A stretch of DNA of 7,059 nt from Verrucomicrobiota bacterium. Its GTDB lineage: Bacteria > Verrucomicrobiota > Verrucomicrobiia > Chthoniobacterales > UBA10450. Both the position numbers and the translations under genes were made by a program. Within the stretch, counting starts at the first letter, position 1; each line of letters starts with the position of its first letter. The stretch lies in the NCBI GenBank assembly GCA_003218345.1, contig QHNF01000170.1, forward strand, positions 1-7,059, written 5' to 3'. Below the pieces are notes generated by a model. It was not told the origin of the DNA, ran no database searches, and saw nothing but the letters and a program-made list of their open reading frames with translations. Below, piece after piece: positions 1-5,562 of this stretch.

Positions 1-6
1 TCTTGG

Positions 7-417
7 CTACGCGCCCGAAGATGTTACAGCAGTCGATTTTCGACAAAAATTTGCGTCGATGCTCCAGTTGCCGGAACCCCTCAGAAAGATATAGAAAAAG
101 ATAAAGCAGTACACAACCGCCAGCTCGCCCTTGTTCAGGTAAGGAATCAGACCCTTCGGCGCATGCATCGTAAAAAATGCGACAGCCATTTCGCCGGAGG
201 CGACGAACGCGGCGAGTCTCGTCAGCAGGCCAAATGCAACGAGAAATCCGCAGACGATCTCCACCCAGCCGCCGACCACCATCAAGGTCGGAAGCGCTTC
301 GCCTTTCGGGGTAAAGGTCCCGAATATCTTGTCTAGGCCGTGACAGGCAGACATCAGGCCGACGACCAAACGCATGATACAATAAAACGGATCCGAAAAG
401 CGATTGAGAGAGTTCAT
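7..417 (-). CDS. DoxX family integral membrane protein
   Basis: This is a 136-residue small membrane protein of the DoxX type. Four hydrophobic stretches are visible, at about residues 11-25, 43-65, 67-84 and 98-113, which is the usual four-helix plan and length of the family. Features typical of DoxX proteins are the first helix followed by HGLDKIFG (26-33), and the glycine-rich second helix with GGWVEIVCG (49-57) leading into LLTRLAA. The tail after residue 120 is polar. DoxX proteins sit in the cytoplasmic membrane. Some are linked to thiol or oxidative stress or to quinone-linked oxidation, but the family function is not settled and no substrate can be assigned here. The ATG at 417-415 is the natural start, because it leaves a short polar N-terminus before helix 1. 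A perfect palindrome (421-435) lies 3 nt upstream of the ATG and no clear Shine-Dalgarno sequence is seen. The gene lies downstream of ku on the same strand, separated by a palindromic repeat, so it is probably transcribed separately. Confidence 0.85.
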   Translation of the reverse strand: MNSLNRFSDPFYCIMRLVVGLMSACHGLDKIFGTFTPKGEALPTLMVVGGWVEIVCGFLVAFGLLTRLAAFVASGEMAVAFFTMHAPKGLIPYLNKGELAVVYCFIFFYIFLRGSGNWSIDANFCRKSTAVTSSGA

Positions 418-420
418 GGC

Positions 421-435
421 CGTTCAGGCTGAACG
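421..435. promoter_or_regulatory. Perfect palindrome just upstream of doxX start
   Basis: The sequence CGTTCAGGCTGAACG is a 7-bp inverted repeat with a 1-bp centre, 3 nt before the doxX start codon. It could be an operator for a dimeric repressor, or an RNA hairpin covering the ribosome-binding region. Two TTGACA hexamers on the same strand as doxX (474-469 and 455-450) lie farther upstream, but neither has a convincing -10 partner. Confidence 0.4.
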
Positions 436-475
436 ATGTCGATGTTGTGTGTCAAGCCAATCGCACACTGTCAAA

Positions 476-532
476 GTAGCGCGAGCCTCCGGCTTGCGTT
501 GTGACTAAATCGCAAGCGAGACGCCGCGCTAC
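476..532. repeat. REP-like imperfect palindrome (GTAG...CTAC) after ku
   Basis: This 57-bp imperfect inverted repeat begins GTAGCGCG and ends CGCGCTAC. A second pairing of GGCTTGCG with CGCAAGC flanks a central unpaired stretch. It starts 1 nt beyond the ku stop codon and fills the middle of the ku-doxX gap. Read on the minus strand, its arm GTAGCGCGGCGTCTCGCTT closely matches the repeat at 3618-3637 (GTAGCGCACGCGTCTCGCTT), which supports a dispersed family. The transcript could fold into a hairpin that protects or ends the ku mRNA. No T-run follows, so a standard intrinsic terminator is not indicated. Confidence 0.6.
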
Positions 533-533
533 C

Positions 534-1373
534 TCAAGCTGCCTTCTTGTGCCGTTGCGGATGCTTGGCTTGCTTTTTTCTCGTGTTTTTCTTCGCTTCC
601 GTCTGCTCGAGACTCTTTTGTAAGACGGAAACTAAATCGATTACTTTGGTCGGCTTGGGTGCTTTCTTCGGTTTCTCCTCGATCTCTTTTCCGCCGGCTT
701 CAACTTTCTCTTCGATCACGTCCATGAGCGCTTCGCGATAGTCATCGCGATATTTCGACGGATCCCATTTTGAGCTCATGCTGTCGATCAGCGACTTGGC
801 CATGTTCATTTCGCGTTTGCCTACCTCCACCTTTTTTGGAACATGCAATTTTTCAGTGTCTGCAAGTTCGTCGGCGAAGTGCATTAACTCGAGAACGAGG
901 GCGCCATCTTCCGGTTTTACTCCGGCGAGGTACTGACGCGTTTTGATCACGACCTTCGCGACGCCAACCTTCTTGCTGTCGTGGAGAGCATCGCGCAAGA
1001 GCGCGTACGCTTTGTCTCCACCCTTCTGAGGTTCCAAATAGTAAGGCTTATAAAAAAACATCGGATCGATTTCATCGACATCGACGAAGTCTTGAATATC
1101 GACTGTCTGTGTTGCTTCCAAATCGACACGCTGAAAATCTTCGTCCTGTAGCACGACGTACTTTCCCTTCTCGTATTCGTAACCTTTCACAATCTGGTCC
1201 CAGGGAACTTCTTTGCCGTCCTTTTCAGCGACGCGCTTGTAATTTACTGGACTCAGATCGCTTTTGCGCAGCAGCCGAAATTTGAGTTCCTCGCGTCGTG
1301 TAGCGGGATAAAGAGCAATGGGAATATTGACCAGCCCAAAGCTGATGCTGCCTTTCCATATCGCGCGTGCCAT
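534..1373 (-). CDS. ku: Ku protein (non-homologous end-joining DNA end-binding)
   Basis: This is a 279-residue bacterial Ku homologue. Bacterial Ku forms a ring-shaped homodimer that threads onto double-strand break ends, protects them, and recruits the ATP-dependent ligase LigD for non-homologous end joining. The N-terminus MARAIWKGSISFGLVNIPI is the family signature. It is followed by the beta-barrel core, including YEYEKGKYVVLQDEDF and the FFYKPYYLEP-type strand, and then the conserved helical segment MNMAKSLIDSM...WDPSKYRDDYREAL. The tail beyond about residue 225 is rich in lysine and ends KKNTRKKQAKHPQRHKKAA, a basic extension common in bacterial Ku that helps DNA binding and ligase stimulation. 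The ATG at 1373-1371 was chosen because family members start MARAIWKG; a TTG two codons upstream (1379) is the alternative. No ligD is visible nearby, so the ligase must lie elsewhere or a different ligase is used. The gap to ispH upstream holds a palindromic repeat. Confidence 0.95.
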   Translation of the reverse strand: MARAIWKGSISFGLVNIPIALYPATRREELKFRLLRKSDLSPVNYKRVAEKDGKEVPWDQIVKGYEYEKGKYVVLQDEDFQRVDLEATQTVDIQDFVDVDEIDPMFFYKPYYLEPQKGGDKAYALLRDALHDSKKVGVAKVVIKTRQYLAGVKPEDGALVLELMHFADELADTEKLHVPKKVEVGKREMNMAKSLIDSMSSKWDPSKYRDDYREALMDVIEEKVEAGGKEIEEKPKKAPKPTKVIDLVSVLQKSLEQTEAKKNTRKKQAKHPQRHKKAA

Positions 1374-1417
1374 ACGCAATTATTTCGCATGTCGCGTCTA
1401 AATCGCGTGCTCAGTTC

Positions 1418-1531
1418 TTGTCATGTCGAGCGAAGTCTCCCGCTATTGCGGGATTGCTGTTAATCAAGCCATGGCAGCGCAGAAATAGTTGGAGATTCCT
1501 CGAGTCCGCTGCGCTCCGCTCGGAATGACAA
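1418..1531. repeat. Interspersed palindromic repeat with TTGTCAT / ATGACAA ends
   Basis: The left arm 1418-1432 (TTGTCATGTCGAGCG) pairs with the right arm 1517-1531 with two mismatches; the reverse complement of the right arm is TTGTCATTCCGAGCG. Inside, 1438-1453 forms a perfect 6-bp hairpin (TCCCGC-TATT-GCGGGA). The right half on the minus strand has the style of the widespread 'TCATTCCGAGCG...GAGGAATCTC' intergenic repeats known from many bacterial genomes. It fills most of the 183-bp gap between ispH and ku and has no coding potential. It may mark a transcript boundary. Confidence 0.6.
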
Positions 1532-1556
1532 TGAACGGACCTCGCGATTCCCGTGC

Positions 1557-2801
1557 CTACGCCGCGAATTCCAATCCCTGCCGGGAGATGCCGCGCAATT
1601 CAAAAAGGCGGAGCAATGTCTCTTCGATCAAATTATTCGGACAAGACGCGCCAGCAGTGATCCCGATGACCGCCGGTCCGTTGGGCAGCCAGAAGTGTGA
1701 AACCACTTCGCGTTTCTCGTGGAGGTCGTAATGCTTGATCTCCGTGGCGGAAACCAACCGAGAGGCGTTCAGCACGAAGTAGGTAGGCAATTTTTCCTCA
1801 CCCATCTCCGCCAGATGCGATGTGTTAGAGCTGTTGTAACCGCCCACAACCAGCAACAGATCCATCGGCACATCGAGCAGTTCGCGCAACGCGTCCTGTC
1901 GCTCCTGCGTCGCACCGCAGATTGTGTCGAAGAACCGGAAATTCTTCTCCGCCAGCTCAGGCCCGTCCCGATCAATAATCGCTTGTCGTACTCGTCGCTG
2001 CACTTCTTCCGTTTCGCCACGCAACATGGTCGTTTGATTTGCTACACCGACGGTTTGCAGATGCACATCCGGGTCGAATCCGGGCGAATGCGCACCTTTG
2101 AACTTTTCCAGGAACGCCTGTCTGTCGCCGCCGTGCCGGATGTATTCGCAGACGTAATCGGTATCTGCGAGCGTTAGAACGACAACGTAATGCCCGCTCC
2201 CGTCGCCGAGCGCGCGCGAGCTGGTTGCCTTGGTTTCTTCGTGTTCCGCCTTGCCGTGAATGATGGAGGTAGCCGATTCGCTTGCGTATTTACGAACCCG
2301 CTTCCAAACGCTCATGACATCGCCGCAGGTGGTATCGACAACCTGGCAGCCACGGTCCTTGATCTGCTGCTGAATCGACAATTCCGTTCCGAACGCCGGT
2401 ACGATCACCACATCCTCTGGTCCGAGATCGGAAATATCAGCCTGTTTGTTTTTGCCTGTAAGGTTCCTTATGCCTAACGAGGCAATTTGATGATTGACCT
2501 CCGGGTTATGAATGATTTCACCGACGATAAACAGCTGGCGGTCTTTGAAGACTTTGCGCGCGGCATAGGCTAGATCGATCGCGCGCTCGACCCCATAGCA
2601 AAAGCCAAACTCTTTCGCCAGGCGCACCGTGGTGTCGCCCACGGAGATGATGCCTCCCGCCCGGCGCACTTTATCGACAATGTCGCTGCGGTAGTGGGAT
2701 TCCACCTGTTGCTGCACCGCAGCCATCACGTCCGGCGTGCGCAAATTCACTTTCTCCCGCGCCGTCGTGCCGCTGGAAATAAGATTCGTGCTCACAATCA
2801 A
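1557..2801 (-). CDS. ispH: 4-hydroxy-3-methylbut-2-enyl diphosphate reductase (IspH/LytB), long form
   Basis: This is the last enzyme of the methylerythritol phosphate (MEP) isoprenoid pathway. It reduces HMBPP to isopentenyl and dimethylallyl diphosphate in the cytoplasm with a [4Fe-4S] cluster. The three cluster cysteines are visible: Cys68 in FGFCYGVERA, Cys159 in VVDTTCGDVM and Cys295 in FDTICGATQ. VGEIIHNPEVN (93-103) and VVGGYNSSNTSH near residue 320 are further family motifs. At 414 residues it is about 100 longer than the E. coli enzyme. It has a leading extension of about 55 residues, PAFGTE in place of the usual AHG motif, and VANQTTMLRGETEEV (253-267), all features of the plant/cyanobacterial-like branch. 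The start is uncertain: 2801 is TTG, GTG at 2795 is close by, and no good Shine-Dalgarno is seen. It follows the L,D-transpeptidase gene closely. If the frameshift there is undone the gap is 27 nt, which suggests co-transcription. Confidence 0.95.
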   Translation of the reverse strand: MIVSTNLISSGTTAREKVNLRTPDVMAAVQQQVESHYRSDIVDKVRRAGGIISVGDTTVRLAKEFGFCYGVERAIDLAYAARKVFKDRQLFIVGEIIHNPEVNHQIASLGIRNLTGKNKQADISDLGPEDVVIVPAFGTELSIQQQIKDRGCQVVDTTCGDVMSVWKRVRKYASESATSIIHGKAEHEETKATSSRALGDGSGHYVVVLTLADTDYVCEYIRHGGDRQAFLEKFKGAHSPGFDPDVHLQTVGVANQTTMLRGETEEVQRRVRQAIIDRDGPELAEKNFRFFDTICGATQERQDALRELLDVPMDLLLVVGGYNSSNTSHLAEMGEEKLPTYFVLNASRLVSATEIKHYDLHEKREVVSHFWLPNGPAVIGITAGASCPNNLIEETLLRLFELRGISRQGLEFAA

Positions 2802-3495
2802 AGCGGACGCAATGCCGCAGAATAAACTCTACTGGAGAAGCGGTCCGCTGGGTTTCTCGAAAGCCGCCGAGGTGATCATCAGGCTCGGACTCGGATCTGC
2901 TCGGATCTGGCGCCCTGGAGTCATCCACGCGCTGCACCTTGGGTCCAAGTGTCGCATCTTCCGGCTGTGAACTGGCGATGCTCACCGGCGTCCCAATTTT
3001 TACGAGTGCGAAGAATTTCGGCGCAGCCTCGCCATGCAAACGAATACAGCCATGCGTGCGTGGGTATGGATGCACAAAACCTTGATGAAACCCATATGCC
3101 GGCGCGAATTCGCACCAATATCCCATCGGATAACCGACATAGCGTCCCGGTCCACCCCCGGTGGAGGGGACAACACGATTGCCCTGCACGCTAAATCCAT
3201 ACGAGCCAGAACGCTTTTGTTCCTGCTTTGAGTAAATCGTGAAACTACCCTTCGGCGTCGGCTTGTTTGGAATGCCAACTGAACAGGCCACCGCCATCAG
3301 ACAGCGATCTCCTTCCATTACATAAATGTTCTGTTTCGCGAGCGAAACTTTGACGCGCACAGCCGACGGATCGTGTGGCCGATAAGCCGTCACGTGATAA
3401 GGGCCTCCACCCGCCACCCGTCCGGTTTCGCAACCAGTGAGCAGCAAGAGTGAACCGCCAGCACCCAACAAAATTAATCGGGAAATATGTCGCAT
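2671..3495 (-). CDS. L,D-transpeptidase (YkuD) lipoprotein with frameshifted C-terminus
   Basis: This is a putative cell-wall enzyme of the YkuD family, which makes L,D cross-links in peptidoglycan or attaches proteins to it using a catalytic cysteine. The N-terminus is a lipoprotein signal: MRHIS, a hydrophobic run, then the lipobox LTGC with Cys22. The catalytic domain spans about residues 45-173. It includes GIPNKPTPKGSFTIYSK (75-90), His137 in GFHQG, and the active-site motif THGCIRL (147-153) with His148, Cys150 and Arg152. The ATG at 3495 was chosen because it directly begins the signal peptide; a longer reading to 3696 adds 67 residues encoded partly by a palindromic repeat. After about residue 198 the frame is probably shifted by the exact 10-bp duplication at 2890-2909. 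Removing one copy gives a tail ending SLMITSAAFEKPSGPLLQ and a stop at 2829, for 218 residues, instead of a low-quality tail running 131 bp into ispH. The catalytic domain is intact, so activity may be retained. Confidence 0.88.
   Translation of the reverse strand: MRHISRLILLGAGGSLLLLTGCETGRVAGGGPYHVTAYRPHDPSAVRVKVSLAKQNIYVMEGDRCLMAVACSVGIPNKPTPKGSFTIYSKQEQKRSGSYGFSVQGNRVVPSTGGGPGRYVGYPMGYWCEFAPAYGFHQGFVHPYPRTHGCIRLHGEAAPKFFALVKIGTPVSIASSQPEDATLGPKVQRVDDSRAPDPSRSESEPDDHLGGFRETQRTASPVEFILRHCVRFDCEHESYFQRHDGAGESEFAHAGRDGCGAATGGIPLPQRHCR
2890..2909. repeat. Exact 10-bp tandem duplication causing a frameshift
   Basis: CTCGGATCTG occurs twice in direct succession (2890-2899 and 2900-2909), and a partial copy CTCGGA precedes it (2884-2889). 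Ten is not a multiple of three, so the extra copy shifts the reading frame of the L,D-transpeptidase gene. With one copy removed, the frame passes through APDPSPSLMITSAAFEKPSG to a stop at 2829. The duplication may be a slippage mutation in this strain or an assembly error. Confidence 0.8.
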
Positions 3496-3505
3496 ATGTC
3501 CGTAC

Positions 3506-3533
3506 TGGATAAGATTGGACAGCCTTTTGTCAA
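3506..3533 (-). promoter_or_regulatory. Candidate promoter for the L,D-transpeptidase-ispH unit
   Basis: On the minus strand a perfect TTGACA (3533-3528) is followed after 16 bp by TATCCA (3511-3506), a 3/6 match to the -10 consensus. Transcription would begin only a few nucleotides before the ATG at 3495, giving a very short leader. The -35 is strong and the -10 is weak. Confidence 0.3.
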
Positions 3534-3617
3534 CCAGGCCGAATCGGTTTCGTTCCACCACGCCAGGAAGGCTGCCGTAACCAATTGCATATGAGCACCC
3601 CGACGCAGCGTCTTGGG

Positions 3618-3652
3618 GTAGCGCACGCGTCTCGCTTTTCCGGCGAGCGCGT
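3618..3652. repeat. REP-like hairpin with GTAGCGC head
   Basis: The element begins GTAGCGCACGCGTCTCGCTT (3618-3637). The stem pairs ACGCG and CTCGC (3625-3629, 3631-3635, with one bulged T at 3630) with GCGAG and CGCGT (3643-3652) around a 7-nt loop. Its head matches the arm of the repeat downstream of ku (read 532 to 514) apart from one substitution and a single-base gap. It lies in the over-long upstream reading of the L,D-transpeptidase frame and explains the arginine-rich sequence there. Confidence 0.55.
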
Positions 3653-3810
3653 CCCGCGATCGCGAACTTGTCGGCACCACAACTGGTTCTCAACAACCCG
3701 TAGCACTATCTCTGCATCATTAGAATCCATATAGCTCTGTTGAAAAGCTAAAGTGCTTGGGTGTACGCGCTCCGCTGTGCGAAGTGCGGCGTCAAGGCTG
3801 TATGGCGCAT

Positions 3811-3842
3811 GTTAGTCGCTCCTCTCGCAGAGACGCGGCTAC
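3811..3842. repeat. REP-like imperfect hairpin downstream of holB
   Basis: This imperfect inverted repeat lies 5 nt past the holB stop codon. On the minus strand it starts GTAGCCGCGTCTC and closes with GCGACTAAC, pairing through two small bulges around a CGC loop. The core GTAGC...CGCGTCTC is shared with the element at 3618. No T-run follows on the holB strand, so it is not a typical intrinsic terminator, though it could stabilise the 3' end of the tmk-holB mRNA. Confidence 0.5.
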
Positions 3843-3847
3843 AGATC

Positions 3848-4819
3848 TTACGTGCTGAAGATTGTCAAGAACGCGACTTCGATCGCGAGCGCTTCCTGGA
3901 TGTTACGCCCAAGCTGGTCGCGTAATTCTTCGAGGCAGCGAATGCGTTTTAAAATTTCGGCGCTGCTAAACCGGGCTGCGAGCGCAGCAGTTTGTTCTCT
4001 CACACGAGGCAAATTACACTGCGCTACGCCGTTGCTTGACCGAAGAACATCAGTCCACCATGCGAATAATGCCTCGATCAGGCCGGCACGCCGCTGCAGG
4101 TAAAAGCTCTCGGCGAGGGCCTTGTAATATTGTTCGCGTTCTTCCAGCCAGAGGCCATCGGTCGAATTCTTGTAGCGCTTTTCTTCCCGTTCAAATGCCT
4201 CATCAGTTTCGCGCTTGATTTCTTCACGCACAGCGCGGAGCAGACGCTGAAATTCCTGAGCCAGCCGATAAGCAAACTGAATGGTCCAGCTCTGCTCACG
4301 AGAGGCTTGTTGCAGTAGTTTAACCAGCTCCTCTTCTTCCTCCTTATTTTGGAGCTGGCCGCTTGGCGCAAGTTGAATTGAAATGCATCGCGAAAGAATT
4401 GTCTCCGGCAGAGCTTCCGGCAAAGCACTTAGAAGAAGCAGCAAGGAGTCCTTAGGCGGTTCTTCCAATGTCTTGAGAAACGCATTCCCGGCCTGAGCCT
4501 GAAGCCGGTCGGCATCAAAAATGATCGCCACCTTGCGCCGGCCATTTGACGCGCGCATTTGTAGCGCGTGCTCAAGATCGCGAATTTGCTCAATAACAAT
4601 GCGCCGCGATTTCGATTCAGGCCGGGCAACGAAAATCTCCCGAGCCTTCGCGGAAAAGACGTCGTTGGCCGGTGTGCCATTAGCAAGACTGGCCAAGTCC
4701 GCCGCGAGTTGTTGTTTGCCGCTACCCGGCGGCCCTGAAATCAAATAAGCGTGCGCGAGCCGATTGTGTTCGTGGGCGCGCCGCAAGTACTCAAGCGCTG
4801 TCATGCGGGAGAAAGCCAT
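3848..4819 (-). CDS. holB: DNA polymerase III clamp loader subunit delta' (HolB-like)
   Basis: This is a 323-residue AAA+ protein of the clamp loader, which opens the beta sliding clamp and loads it on primed DNA. Visible motifs are the P-loop GPPGSGKQ (29-36), a Walker-B-like IIFDADR (99-105), LKTLEEPP (115-122) and the LSRC motif (142-145) that supplies the arginine finger in delta' and gamma/tau subunits. Residues from about 155 to 240 are highly charged and helical, followed by a C-terminal helical collar domain. The four-cysteine zinc module usual between the P-loop and Walker B in delta' is absent: no cysteine occurs before Cys145. Adjacency to tmk, 19 bp upstream, is the classic bacterial arrangement and supports the delta' call over gamma/tau, together with the length. 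The ATG at 4819 was chosen; an ATG five codons later (4804) is possible, and neither has a good Shine-Dalgarno. It is probably co-transcribed with tmk. Confidence 0.88.
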   Translation of the reverse strand: MAFSRMTALEYLRRAHEHNRLAHAYLISGPPGSGKQQLAADLASLANGTPANDVFSAKAREIFVARPESKSRRIVIEQIRDLEHALQMRASNGRRKVAIIFDADRLQAQAGNAFLKTLEEPPKDSLLLLLSALPEALPETILSRCISIQLAPSGQLQNKEEEEELVKLLQQASREQSWTIQFAYRLAQEFQRLLRAVREEIKRETDEAFEREEKRYKNSTDGLWLEEREQYYKALAESFYLQRRAGLIEALFAWWTDVLRSSNGVAQCNLPRVREQTAALAARFSSAEILKRIRCLEELRDQLGRNIQEALAIEVAFLTIFST

Positions 4820-4823
4820 GTTG

Positions 4824-4858
4824 GTCAGAGGTCAGAAGTCAGGAGTCAGCGATCAGAT
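4824..4858. repeat. Five tandem heptanucleotide repeats at the tmk-holB junction
   Basis: Five consecutive 7-bp units read GTCAGAG, GTCAGAA, GTCAGGA, GTCAGCG and ATCAGAT; the first four share GTCAG and the last is degenerate. The array encodes the last few codons and the stop of tmk (stop at 4841-4839) and most of the 19-bp gap before the holB start. Gain or loss of a unit would alter the tmk tail and the spacing to holB. Confidence 0.7.
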
Positions 4859-5483
4859 TTGGGAAACGCGAGCAAAGCATTTTCCAAATCTCCGTCTCGA
4901 TCTCGTACGCCTTGCGCGAACCATCGATCAACACAATGCGATTTGACTCGTGCGTAGCCAGTTCTCGATATGCGCCACGAACGCGCTCGTAAAATTCCGC
5001 GGGTTCTTGTTCCATCCGATCCGCTCTACGCCGCTCTTTCATTCTGGAGCGCGCGGTGGCTGCATCGATATCGAGCACGAAAGTGATATGGGGGACACAG
5101 TCGCCAACTGCGAAAACATTTAGCTGTTCGACAATTCGCCGATCTAATTTTCGGGCTGCGCCTTGATAAACAGTTGTGGAATCAAAGAAACGATCTGCGA
5201 TCACGCAAACGCCGCGTTCGAGCGCCGGTTTGATCGTCTCGCGCACGAGCTGGCTGCGACTAGCCTCAAAGAGAAGCAGCTCGGTCTCCGGCGTCATACC
5301 GGCGTTATGAGGAGCAAATTGAAGAAGTTCACGAATGGTTTCACCGATAGGCGTACCTCCCGGCTCGCGCGTCACCAGATATGGCACGCCAGACTTTTCC
5401 AGTCGTGCGGCGAGTCGGTGTACTTGCGTCGATTTTCCACATCCTTCCGAGCCTTCAAACGTGATGAATGGCAGCCGCGGCAT
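4839..5483 (-). CDS. tmk: Thymidylate kinase
   Basis: This 214-residue dTMP kinase phosphorylates dTMP to dTDP with ATP, an essential step in dTTP synthesis in the cytoplasm. The length is typical. Motifs in order are the P-loop FEGSEGCGKSTQ (9-20), TREPGG (38-43) for substrate binding, the DR signature in IADRFFDSTTVYQG (95-108, where DRY is more usual than DRF), a hydrophobic strand ITFVLDID (133-140), and an arginine-rich lid RSRMKERRRADRME (145-158). The ATG at 5483 fits the family N-terminus, which has only a few residues before the first strand. The last codons are encoded by a heptanucleotide repeat array, so the final residues NLIADS are probably not conserved. The gene heads a tmk-holB pair. 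A promoter-like TCGACA-N17-CACAAT lies just upstream, and the divergent EVE gene lies beyond an inverted repeat. Confidence 0.96.
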   Translation of the reverse strand: MPRLPFITFEGSEGCGKSTQVHRLAARLEKSGVPYLVTREPGGTPIGETIRELLQFAPHNAGMTPETELLLFEASRSQLVRETIKPALERGVCVIADRFFDSTTVYQGAARKLDRRIVEQLNVFAVGDCVPHITFVLDIDAATARSRMKERRRADRMEQEPAEFYERVRGAYRELATHESNRIVLIDGSRKAYEIETEIWKMLCSRFPNLIADS

Positions 5484-5490
5484 GATCTCG

Positions 5491-5519
5491 ATTGTGAAAT
5501 AAAGCAGTCCAATTGTCGA
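5491..5519 (-). promoter_or_regulatory. Candidate promoter for tmk-holB
   Basis: On the minus strand TCGACA (5519-5514, 5/6 match to the -35 consensus) is followed after 17 bp by CACAAT (5496-5491, 4/6 match to the -10). The predicted start of transcription would fall at or within a few bases of the ATG at 5483, implying a leaderless or nearly leaderless mRNA, which agrees with the lack of a Shine-Dalgarno. Confidence 0.4.
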
Positions 5520-5562
5520 ATGTGCGCACGAAATGAACGGCGGTTTCCCAACCGCGTGTGAC

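Larger units (their letters stand above)
3496..3847. other. 352-bp intergenic region with repeats, no convincing gene
   Basis: This gap lies between the end of holB and the start of the L,D-transpeptidase gene. It holds two palindromic repeats (3618-3652 and 3811-3842) and a candidate promoter near its left end. Short open frames exist on the minus strand, such as 3530-3730, which begins MDSNDAEIVLRVVENQLW. They run through the repeat sequence and show no recognisable domain or ribosome-binding site, so no gene is called. Confidence 0.6.

Noticed and set aside
1719..2477. Plus-strand open frames opposite ispH
   Set aside because: They are antisense shadows of a well-supported ispH gene and have no recognisable domains.
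2671..2828. Overlapping coding of the L,D-transpeptidase tail within ispH
   Set aside because: The tail shows no domain-like features, and the 10-bp duplication explains why the stop at 2829 is missed.
3496..3696. A longer reading of the L,D-transpeptidase starting at 3696, adding 67 residues
   Set aside because: The added part is arginine-rich sequence encoded partly by a REP-like palindrome and would bury the lipoprotein signal peptide, which begins exactly at the ATG at 3495.
3530..3730. Small minus-strand open frame beginning MDSNDAEIVLRVVENQLW
   Set aside because: The start looks slightly protein-like, but the rest runs through the 3618-3652 repeat, with no ribosome-binding site and no recognised domain. 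A remnant of a disrupted gene cannot be excluded.
4824..4858. CRISPR-like array
   Set aside because: The units are 7 bp, directly adjacent and without spacers, so this is a simple tandem repeat.
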